This document shows positions 42,913-50,372 of a stretch of DNA of 64,000 nucleotides, piece by piece; positions within the stretch are counted from its first letter, which is position 1, and every line of letters begins with the position of its first letter. Source of the stretch: DAOUAT01 sp964551735 (GTDB taxonomy: Bacteria; Chloroflexota; Anaerolineae; CG2-30-64-16); contig CAZKEF010000026.1 in assembly GCA_964551735.1 (NCBI GenBank), positions 1 through 64,000 of the forward strand, given 5' to 3'. The translations under genes and the position numbers were made by a program. Below the pieces are notes generated by a model. The model did not search any database and was not told where the DNA came from. It was given only the letters and a program-made list of their open reading frames with translations.

Positions 42913-44627
42913 CCCTCTGATTCCTCCACAAGCCACAGCGTTTCATAAGGCGCCAGTTCGGCTGAGCCACCCTGATTCACCAAGAACTTCCGGCCGCTGA
43001 TCAGATCCCGGGCCGCGTTCGTTTGCAGCATGTTGGCGATGCCGGTTGCTGTCTGCGCCCGACCCGAGACGTTTTGCAGACACAGGACGGCCGCGCGGTG
43101 ATCAGGCGCTGTGCGCAGCAGAGCGAAGACCGCGTCGCTGGCGGCAATGATCTGCTGCCCGCCGTTCGGGTGAAACGCGGGGTACCCGGCCCGGGCCCGC
43201 AGCAGCCGCGCGTAACGACCAAAAACCTGCGCCCGCAGCGAGGCCGGGGCGGCCAGCTCGGCTTCCAGCGCGGCCAGGTCGAGCTTCTGCCGGTTGATGG
43301 TGCGGTTGCGACCGGTCTGCGCCACGCCTGCGGGCCAGCCGCGCGAGCCGAACAGGCTGTGGAAGTAGATGCCCGGCACGCCGACCACCGCCAGCAGGAT
43401 CGCCTGGCTCGCCATGAAGCGGTCCACCTGGCGCGTCAGCGGCTCGCCGCTCTGCGGGTCGTTGAGCGCGTCGAAGTAATTGATGTTCAGCTCGTAGGGG
43501 CTGCGGGAGCCGTCGGGGTTGTTCTTATACGAGACCAGCCCGCCGTGCGCTTCGACGCCGGCTACGAGCGCGTCGATTGCCGCGTCCGGCAGGATGTCGC
43601 GCGCCGGGTTCAACCCGATGCCATCGTGCGAGGCCAGGAAGTTGAAGAAGGTTGTCTGCTCCGAAGGTAAAACGAGGCTAGAAGCCCATTCCGACAGCAC
43701 GCGGGCATCCCCGGTGCGCAACGCGTGCAGCGTCAGCGGCGGCAGCGCAAAGTTGTAGATGAGTTGCGCTTCGTTGTAGCCATCACCGAAATAGGAAATG
43801 TTGTCGTGATGCGGCACGTTGGTCTCGGTGATCAGCCGAACATGGGGCGCGACCTCATCCAGCAGCGCGCGGATAAGCTGAATGACGCGATGGGTTTGCG
43901 GCAGGTGCAGGCACGTCGTGCCGATCTCCTTCCACAGGAACGCGATGGCGTCCAGCCGGATGAATTCTGCGCCCTGGGTGACATAGAAGAGGAGGAGGTC
44001 CAGGATTTCGAGCAGCACGTCCGGGTTGGCGTAGTTCAGGTCAATCTGGTCGTCGCTGAAGGTTGTCCAGACCCGCTTCGGGCCAATGGCTGTCTGCACC
44101 TCGGTCAACAGCGGCAGCGCGCGCGGCCGCACCACCGCCGACAGGTCGGGATCGCCCTCGACGGTGATGAAATAGCCCCGGTAGCGCGGGTCATTTCGCA
44201 AAAAGCCCTGGAACCACGCTCCCTGCCGCGAAATATGATTGATGACCGCATCGAACATCAGCCGGAAATCTCGCCCCAGGCGCGCCACATCCTCCCATGT
44301 GCCCAGGGTCGGATCCACGGCCCGGTAATCCAGCACCGAGAAGCCATCGTCGGACGAGTAGGGGTAGAACGGCAGGATGTGGACGCCGCTGACGACGCCT
44401 GCCAGGTGGCTGCGGCTAAAGTCCGCCAGGGTACGTAACGGCGCGACGCCTGGCTGGCGCACCTGGTCGCCGTAGGTGATGAGGAGCGCGTCGCGCTGGG
44501 TGACATTACCCGCATCCCGGCCAACGGGACGGGGAAGGCGGCCAGCGAGTCGCTCAAACGTCGTGCGCCCTACTTCATCACCGTAGATCGCCTGTAAATG
44601 CGCCAAGATGGTTTGTTTATGATCCAT
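42909..44627 (-). CDS. GH13_18 glycoside phosphorylase (sucrose / glucosylglycerate phosphorylase type)
   Basis: A 572-residue alpha-glucoside phosphorylase. The characteristic block VHILPFYPYSSDDGFSVLDY (residues 82-101) marks GH13 subfamily 18. The expected nucleophile is Asp226 (FIRLDAIAF) and the acid/base is Glu268 (LITETNVPHHDN). Family members split sucrose, sucrose-6-phosphate, glucosylglycerol or glucosylglycerate with phosphate to give glucose-1-phosphate. The LacI-ABC-GH63 context favours glucosylglycerate, as in E. coli YcjM, but this is inference. The ATG at 44627 has GAGGAG upstream. Confidence 0.88.
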   Translation of the reverse strand: MDHKQTILAHLQAIYGDEVGRTTFERLAGRLPRPVGRDAGNVTQRDALLITYGDQVRQPGVAPLRTLADFSRSHLAGVVSGVHILPFYPYSSDDGFSVLDYRAVDPTLGTWEDVARLGRDFRLMFDAVINHISRQGAWFQGFLRNDPRYRGYFITVEGDPDLSAVVRPRALPLLTEVQTAIGPKRVWTTFSDDQIDLNYANPDVLLEILDLLLFYVTQGAEFIRLDAIAFLWKEIGTTCLHLPQTHRVIQLIRALLDEVAPHVRLITETNVPHHDNISYFGDGYNEAQLIYNFALPPLTLHALRTGDARVLSEWASSLVLPSEQTTFFNFLASHDGIGLNPARDILPDAAIDALVAGVEAHGGLVSYKNNPDGSRSPYELNINYFDALNDPQSGEPLTRQVDRFMASQAILLAVVGVPGIYFHSLFGSRGWPAGVAQTGRNRTINRQKLDLAALEAELAAPASLRAQVFGRYARLLRARAGYPAFHPNGGQQIIAASDAVFALLRTAPDHRAAVLCLQNVSGRAQTATGIANMLQTNAARDLISGRKFLVNQGGSAELAPYETLWLVEESEG

Positions 44628-44639
44628 GATTCTCCTCAA

Positions 44640-45482
44640 TTACGTCCTTCGGTATAACTCGACCTCCTGTCGTGGGATCGCCACACGGATACCGGCGGAC
44701 TCCAACACGGTGAGCGCATGTTTGCGCAGCACCGTCGCCACGTTCCACTGCCTGCCGGGCCGGGTTTTCGCCAGCAACCGTACCTGGACGGCCCAGTCCT
44801 GCAACGCGTTCCAGCCTATCACCGCGGGCGCCTCCAGCAGGTCGTCTGCGATGTCTGGATCTTGCCCTGCGCTGGCTGCAGCCGTTTGCAGCAAGCCGAG
44901 CACGGCATTCATGTCGGCGTCGTAGGACACGTTCAGGTCCACTATCGCGCGCGACCAGCCCACCGTCAGGTTCGACACAGCACGGATGTCACCATTGGGC
45001 AGGACGTATCGCCGACCTTCCAAGTCGCGTAGAAAGGTGGCGCGTAGGGTGATCCGTTCCACCTGGCCCTGGTGCTCACCGACTCGAATCGTATCGCCGA
45101 CGCTGAATTGGCTCTCGACCAGAATGAGCATGCCGCTGATAAAGTCCTTCACGAGCGTCTGCGCGCCCAGGGAGATGGCCAGGCCGACCACGCCCGCGCC
45201 AGCCAGCAGAGGCACAACGTTGAGCCCTAATGCCTGCAGGATCATGAGCCCGGCCAACACCAGGAGCAGCCCCAAAAGCGCACTGCGACCGACACGGATG
45301 AGAGTCTGCACGCGTTCGGACGCGTCCCGGTCGGCCACCGGGCTCACCAACCTGCGCTCCAGTTGGCGAGCCGAGAACGCCAGGCTACGATGCGCCAGGT
45401 AGGCCAGCACGATGATCAGGCCGATTCGCAGCGCGACAGCCACCGCGGGGATATTCTGAAGCGCAGAAAGCCAGTCAGGCAT
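44640..45482 (-). CDS. MscS-family mechanosensitive channel
   Basis: A 280-residue small-conductance channel protein with three predicted helices. The pore helix and beta-domain junction is GLAISLGAQTLVKDFISGM followed by LVESQFSVGDTIRVGEHQG. The cytosolic alpha/beta vestibule completes it. It opens on sudden osmotic downshift and releases solutes. The ATG at 45482 has GGAGG upstream. Its position between two glycerate-glycoside enzymes points to osmolyte handling. Confidence 0.92.
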   Translation of the reverse strand: MPDWLSALQNIPAVAVALRIGLIIVLAYLAHRSLAFSARQLERRLVSPVADRDASERVQTLIRVGRSALLGLLLVLAGLMILQALGLNVVPLLAGAGVVGLAISLGAQTLVKDFISGMLILVESQFSVGDTIRVGEHQGQVERITLRATFLRDLEGRRYVLPNGDIRAVSNLTVGWSRAIVDLNVSYDADMNAVLGLLQTAAASAGQDPDIADDLLEAPAVIGWNALQDWAVQVRLLAKTRPGRQWNVATVLRKHALTVLESAGIRVAIPRQEVELYRRT

Positions 45483-45521
45483 CCTGTTGTTTCCTCCAAC
45501 CCTATATGATTTGTAGAGATC

Positions 45522-46805
45522 TTAAGCCATTTCGAGTGCCAGGGCAGCGGACCAGGAGAACTCTGTGGAACCCAGCCCTGCGCCGTCGCGCGGGTCATAA
45601 TACTCGCGGAAGCCGGATTGACTCATCAATGCCAACGAGTCCCTATCCAGCGCGGCAGCCAACTCATCGTAGCTGTAGCGCCGCAGGCCATCAGCGGCCA
45701 GCCAGTTCAGGATGATCCAGACCGGCCCGCGCCAGTAGCGCCGGGCATCCCATGCCGGCTCCCCCTGGCTGGTGGTGGTGAGGCGATAGCGCACGATGTC
45801 GTTGACCGCGTACTCGTCAGGGTTCTCCAGGTGTCCCTCGACCAGTCGCCGCGCCTGCCGGGCGTCGGCCAGGCCCGCGTAGAGCGGCAGGAAGGTGGTC
45901 GCCACGTTTACGGCGATCGGCGCCGCAGCGCGCACATCGTAGTCGTAGTATAAGCCTGCCGTCTCGTTCCAAAAGTGCGCGTCGAAGTTGGCCCGCACCC
46001 TCGCCATCCAGCCCTCGATCTCGCCGGTCGGCTCCCCCAATTCACGCGCCAGGGCGAACAGGTCTTCGTCTGCACGATAAAGGATCGCGTTGAACAGCAC
46101 ATCCTGCACCAGGAACGGTGAGCGGGCCAGCAATGCCTGCGGATCGTAGCGGTTTCGCCGGAACACATCAATCAGGTGGATGAAACGGTCGTAGTCCGCG
46201 TCGAAAGGTCGTTCGGCCGCGGCCACGTGGCGTGTGTCGCCTCGGCGAAAAGGCGGCACGTCCACAGGCGTGATGGCCGCCATCGCCCGCAGCCAGCGCG
46301 GTGAGTCATCCGTGCCCGATTCCCAGGGGTGAATCAGACACGCCAGGCCGGTCCCATCCGCGTCGCGCGCGGTGTGCAGCCAGCGGTGCCAGGCGAGCAG
46401 CGGCTGATATACCTCAGCCACGAAATCGGGGATGGGGGTGCGACTGTGAATCATGCGGACCACGGTCGCCAGCAGCGGCGGCTGGGTGATGCCGGAAGTG
46501 GCGACTGCCGGCGCAGCCGGGCTGCTCTCGATCTGCCAGAAGGCCGGGCTGGGAAAGTAGTCGCTCGGCGCGTCATGGTAGACCACATGCGGGACCATGC
46601 CATCGCGCCACTGGCCGGAGAGCAGCGCGCGGATTTCGGCCAGGCCGCGCGGCAGGTCGAAGTGGGACAGTCCCAACGCGATGAGCGCCGAGTCCCAATT
46701 CCACTGGTGAGGGTACTGGTGCGGGCCAGGCTTGGTGAACGCGCCTGCGTCGTTGCTGCGGAGCACTTCTTCTGCCTGCCGCACCAGGCTCCGTTGATCG
46801 TTCAT
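45522..46805 (-). CDS. GH63-type glucosyl/mannosylglycerate hydrolase-like enzyme
   Basis: A 427-residue (alpha/alpha)6-barrel glycosidase. QWNWDSALIALGL (residues 34-46), SGQWRDGMVPHVVYH and HPWESGTDDSPRW match the bacterial glucosylglycerate/mannosylglycerate hydrolases. The probable acid is Asp166 and the base Glu415 (STEFSWSA). It would hydrolyse the compatible solute to sugar and glycerate. It is the first enzyme gene after the ABC ATPase in the operon. Trehalase-like or other GH63 activity is not excluded. Confidence 0.85.
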   Translation of the reverse strand: MNDQRSLVRQAEEVLRSNDAGAFTKPGPHQYPHQWNWDSALIALGLSHFDLPRGLAEIRALLSGQWRDGMVPHVVYHDAPSDYFPSPAFWQIESSPAAPAVATSGITQPPLLATVVRMIHSRTPIPDFVAEVYQPLLAWHRWLHTARDADGTGLACLIHPWESGTDDSPRWLRAMAAITPVDVPPFRRGDTRHVAAAERPFDADYDRFIHLIDVFRRNRYDPQALLARSPFLVQDVLFNAILYRADEDLFALARELGEPTGEIEGWMARVRANFDAHFWNETAGLYYDYDVRAAAPIAVNVATTFLPLYAGLADARQARRLVEGHLENPDEYAVNDIVRYRLTTTSQGEPAWDARRYWRGPVWIILNWLAADGLRRYSYDELAAALDRDSLALMSQSGFREYYDPRDGAGLGSTEFSWSAALALEMA

Positions 46806-46817
46806 CGTTGTTCGGCC

Positions 46818-47912
46818 TCAGCTCGGATAAAGCGCACGCTTGGTGTCCGGATCGATCCAACGGATGTGGTCGGCCGGAAAGCGCAGCCACACGTCAGCGT
46901 CGGCATGGGTCTGAAAGCTCGGGTGGGTGGAGACTTTGATCCGGTGTGCGCCGAAGGTCACGGTCAGCAGGTTCTGCGAGCCCAGCGGCTCCACCACCAA
47001 CACGCTGGCCTTGAGCGTGTCGTCGGCTGGGCTGGCCAGCGTCTCCATGTTCTCCGCGCGGATGCCCACCACGATCGGCTTGCCATCATAGCCGGACAGC
47101 ACCGGTTGCATCGGCGAGGGCGGCGTCAGGTCGAAGTCGCCGACCCGCACGACCATATGACCGTTCTGCCGCTGCACCTGGCCCTCCAGGAAGTTCATGG
47201 GCGGCGTGCCGATGAAGCCGCCGATGAACTGGTTGGCCGGGAAATCGTAAATGGTGGTGGGGCGGTCCACCTGCTCGATGATGCCGTCCCGCATCACCGC
47301 GATGCGGTCGCCCATGCTCATGGCCTCGATCTGGTCGTGGGTGACGTAGATGGTCGTCGCGCCCAACTCGGCCAGCAGCCGCTTGAGTTCTGCGCGCATC
47401 TCCAGCCGCAGCAGCGCATCGAGATTGCTCAGCGGCTCATCCATCAGCAGCACCTGCGACTGCATGGCGATCGCGCGCGCCACGGCCACGCGCTGGCGCT
47501 GGCCGCCGCTCATCTTGGAGGGATACCGGTCCAGCATCTTCTCGATGTGGAGCAGCTCGGCAGCCTTGTCCACCCGGCGCTTGATCTCGGCCTTGTCCAT
47601 CTTCTGCATCTTCAGGCCGAAGGCGATGTTGTCGAACACCGTCATGTGCGGGAAGATGGCGTAGCTCTGGAACACCATGGAGATGCCGCGCTCGCGCGGG
47701 GGCAGATAGGTGACATCGCGACCGCCGATGCTGATCCGGCCTTCATCGGCCATGCCCAACCCGGCAATGGCGCGCAACAGCGTGGTCTTGCCGCAGCCGC
47801 TGGGGCCCAGCAGCACCATGAACTCGCGATCGCCGACGGTCAGGGTGGCATCGTTGACGGCGATGAAATTGCCGAAGCGCTTGGTTACGTTTTCGATCTT
47901 GATCTCAGCCAT
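46818..47912 (-). CDS. ABC sugar importer ATPase (MalK/UgpC type)
   Basis: A 364-residue ATPase of the CUT1 class. Walker A GPSGCGKTT, Q-loop FQSYAIFPH, signature MSGGQRQRV, Walker B VLLMDEPLSNLD and the switch His in VTHDQ are present, followed by a TOBE regulatory domain (about 240-364). It powers the two permeases encoded upstream. The ATG is at 47912. Confidence 0.95.
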   Translation of the reverse strand: MAEIKIENVTKRFGNFIAVNDATLTVGDREFMVLLGPSGCGKTTLLRAIAGLGMADEGRISIGGRDVTYLPPRERGISMVFQSYAIFPHMTVFDNIAFGLKMQKMDKAEIKRRVDKAAELLHIEKMLDRYPSKMSGGQRQRVAVARAIAMQSQVLLMDEPLSNLDALLRLEMRAELKRLLAELGATTIYVTHDQIEAMSMGDRIAVMRDGIIEQVDRPTTIYDFPANQFIGGFIGTPPMNFLEGQVQRQNGHMVVRVGDFDLTPPSPMQPVLSGYDGKPIVVGIRAENMETLASPADDTLKASVLVVEPLGSQNLLTVTFGAHRIKVSTHPSFQTHADADVWLRFPADHIRWIDPDTKRALYPS

Positions 47913-47934
47913 GCTCGTGCTCCTACAGGCGTCA

Positions 47935-47965
47935 CGGCTGCCAACTTCTCGAAAGTTGGCAGCCG
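47935..47965. repeat. Perfect 13-bp stem-loop between permease and ATPase genes
   Basis: CGGCTGCCAACTT (47935-47947) and AAGTTGGCAGCCG (47953-47965) with a 5-base loop. There is no T-run; it may stabilise or segment the operon mRNA. Confidence 0.85.
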
Positions 47966-47966
47966 T

Positions 47967-48857
47967 CTATTTGGTGATCTGCCCCCACATGTTGAACAGG
48001 TACTTGCGGATGACGAAGATGAAAATCAACGAGGGGACCAGCATGAAGAAGCCGCCCGCGAACTTGTACGGTTCTCCCGACTGCTGCAGGGAGACCAGCA
48101 CCTGCGCCGGCAGGGTGCGGTTCTGCACCGTCAACACCGTTGCCGCGAACACCTCGTTCCACGACATCACGAAGGTGAAGATGGCCGCGGCCGCGATGCC
48201 CGGCAGCACCAGGGGCAGCACCACCCGGCGGAACGCTTGCAGCGGCGTGCAGCCGAAGACCTGCGCCGCCTCTTCCAGCTCGTAAGGGATGCTGGCGAAC
48301 ACGCTGCCGACGACCAGGATGGTGGTGGGCAAGGTCAGGGCGGTGTGCATCAAGGCCAGGCTGTACACCTGGTCGTAGATCCCCAGACTGATGAACGTCA
48401 CCGCCAGCGGGATGGAGAGGATGACCACCGGGAAGGCGCGCACCGCCAGGATGGACAGGCGATAGGTGTCGCGCCCGCGAAACAGATAACGGGACGTGGC
48501 ATAGCCCGCGGGGGCCGCGATCAAGGTCGAGAGCACCAGCGTGACCGCGGCCACGATGACGCTGTTGATCAAGCCGGGCACGATACCCCGCGACGACAGG
48601 AAGAACCTCATGGTTTCGAGCGAAAACGGGATGAACGGCAGGATGCCCTTCGGGTAGCTGCGCACCGCCTCAGGGGTGGTCAGCGCCATGGAGGCGATGA
48701 ACCAGATCGGCACCAGCACCCAGAGCGCGATCAGGATGCCGACCAGGTAAGTCAGGCCCCGGCCCAGCAGCATCCGGCGCCTGGCGCGTGCGCGCACCCG
48801 GGCCATCTCCTCACTGACCTGGACAACCGGCGCGGGGGAAGTGTTGGTGATAGTCAT
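47967..48857 (-). CDS. ABC sugar importer permease (MalG type)
   Basis: A 296-residue inner-membrane permease with six helices. The EAA coupling loop is EEAAQVFGCTPLQAFRRV followed by LPLVLPG. The ATG at 48857 overlaps the 3' end of the partner permease gene. It pairs with the larger permease and the ATPase. Confidence 0.93.
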   Translation of the reverse strand: MTITNTSPAPVVQVSEEMARVRARARRRMLLGRGLTYLVGILIALWVLVPIWFIASMALTTPEAVRSYPKGILPFIPFSLETMRFFLSSRGIVPGLINSVIVAAVTLVLSTLIAAPAGYATSRYLFRGRDTYRLSILAVRAFPVVILSIPLAVTFISLGIYDQVYSLALMHTALTLPTTILVVGSVFASIPYELEEAAQVFGCTPLQAFRRVVLPLVLPGIAAAAIFTFVMSWNEVFAATVLTVQNRTLPAQVLVSLQQSGEPYKFAGGFFMLVPSLIFIFVIRKYLFNMWGQITK

Positions 48858-50257
48858 GCTTGCGCCTCCTCTTGCGTGCGCACCATGCGCAGGTAAATGA
48901 CCGCGCTCACCATCGAGATCACAAGGATCAGTGCGGCGTACGCGGCCGCCACGTTCATGTTGCGGAGGTCATAGTATTGCCGGTAGGTCTCGTTGGCGAG
49001 CACCGTGACCACATCGCCGCCCGACAGGGCGATCACCACGGCGAAGACCTGCAGGGCCAGGATGGTGCGCAAGATCAGCGCGACCTGCAGGCTGGGCTTG
49101 AGCAGCGGCAACATCACGTGCCAGATGCGCTGCCAGAGGGTGGCGCCGAAAACCTCGGCGGCCTCGAGCACCTCCTGGGAGATGGCCTGGAGCCCAGACA
49201 CGACGATCACCATCACGATGGCCGTCGCCCGCCACACCTCGGCCAGCCAGATCGCGATGATGATCCAGTAGCGCGTGTCTGCGCTGAGGAACGTCTGCGG
49301 CGCGGCAATCAGGCCCACCCCTTGCAAGATGCTGTTGAGAAATCCGCTTTGGGTGAAAACCGAATACCACACGATGCCCACGGCCAGGTCGGACGCGGCC
49401 AGCGGAATCGCGAAGATGGCCAGGAACAGCGTGTTGAACTTGATCCGCGATTGGATCACCAGCGCCATGATGATGGCCAGGATGAACTGGACAGGGATGA
49501 TGATCACCATCAGCAGGAAGGTGGTCCCCAGGGCTGGCTTGAAGAAGCGGTCGTTGAGCATCTTCTCGATGTAGGCGGTCGTGAACCTTCCTGTGTCGCC
49601 TTCGTCGACGCGTCCGCTGGCGCCATCGCTGTAGACCTGTAGTGTCCGGGATGGCGCCCAACCCGTGATTGTTTTGCCCTCGTCCTGCCCCTTAATCAAG
49701 AACCATACTTCGAGGATGCCCTGCTCTTGGATGCGGACCACAGCCCCGCTGTCCAACTTACCTACCACCTCACTGCGTTCGTTAGGGTCGGCGTACACAT
49801 CGGTAAGGGGGTCGGCTGTGGCTCCCAGTTTGCGGCGTACGGTGCCTTCGATCGGTACGCCCTGCTCATCGCTTGCGCGGACGCGGATGCGGCTCTCAGG
49901 GGCCCAGCCCTCAACCGGCGCGCCGATCGGATCGGAGCCGCTTACCCGGAACCACACTTCGGTGATGATGTCGCTGCGCGCAAGGTCCTCCGGCGACGCC
50001 AGGTTGCCGGCGCGGTCTTGTACGGCGATTGAAGCTCCCTGGGGTAGGACGCCCGTGGCCGCGCTCCGCGTGGATGCTTCCTCGCGCACGGTCAGAACGG
50101 CCCGCTCATCCCACACGGCCAGGCGGATCGCACGCACCATCGGCCACGCGAAAAAGATGGCGAGGTAGATCAGCGAGGGCAGGATCAGGATATACGGCGC
50201 CCACTGGATCCTCGGCCGCCGCGATTTGGCGGGTGCAGCAGGTGAAGAGGTCATCAT
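48854..50257 (-). CDS. ABC sugar importer permease (MalF type) with two SH3b-like domains inserted
   Basis: A 467-residue permease, longer than the usual 290-320. Helix 1 is at about residues 21-48. Residues 53-210 form an extracytoplasmic insert with two related SH3b-like repeats (about 53-127 and 138-210): VWFRVSG...GAPVEGWAPESRI and VWFLIKG...KTITGWAPSRTL. The remaining five helices and the EAA loop (LEAAEVFGATLWQRIWHV) are normal. ATGs at 50257 and 50254 follow AGGAGCAGGA. E. coli MalF has an extra periplasmic P2 domain at the same place that contacts the binding protein, so this insert may dock the duplicated binding protein. Confidence 0.9.
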   Translation of the reverse strand: MMTSSPAAPAKSRRPRIQWAPYILILPSLIYLAIFFAWPMVRAIRLAVWDERAVLTVREEASTRSAATGVLPQGASIAVQDRAGNLASPEDLARSDIITEVWFRVSGSDPIGAPVEGWAPESRIRVRASDEQGVPIEGTVRRKLGATADPLTDVYADPNERSEVVGKLDSGAVVRIQEQGILEVWFLIKGQDEGKTITGWAPSRTLQVYSDGASGRVDEGDTGRFTTAYIEKMLNDRFFKPALGTTFLLMVIIIPVQFILAIIMALVIQSRIKFNTLFLAIFAIPLAASDLAVGIVWYSVFTQSGFLNSILQGVGLIAAPQTFLSADTRYWIIIAIWLAEVWRATAIVMVIVVSGLQAISQEVLEAAEVFGATLWQRIWHVMLPLLKPSLQVALILRTILALQVFAVVIALSGGDVVTVLANETYRQYYDLRNMNVAAAYAALILVISMVSAVIYLRMVRTQEEAQA

Positions 50258-50283
50258 TCCTGCTCCTTTTGGGTTCGTGAGGC

Positions 50284-50359
50284 TCACGGCGGGTCTTTGC
50301 AGAGCACCCGCCGTGAACACGATTGCGCAGCTTGCGGCGGGTCTCAGACCCGCCGCAAG
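50284..50359. repeat. Two strong stem-loops between binding protein and permease genes
   Basis: TCACGGCGGGT (50284-50294) pairs with ACCCGCCGTGA (50306-50316). CTTGCGGCGGGTCT (50331-50344) pairs with AGACCCGCCGCAAG (50346-50359). REP elements at the same place in E. coli malE-malF raise binding-protein expression over permease; a similar role is likely here. Confidence 0.85.
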
Positions 50360-50372
50360 CCAGGCAGGTTGA

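Noticed and set aside
47935..47965. Intrinsic terminator
   Set aside because: Strong stem but no T-run on the transcribed side, and downstream ATPase must be expressed with the permeases.
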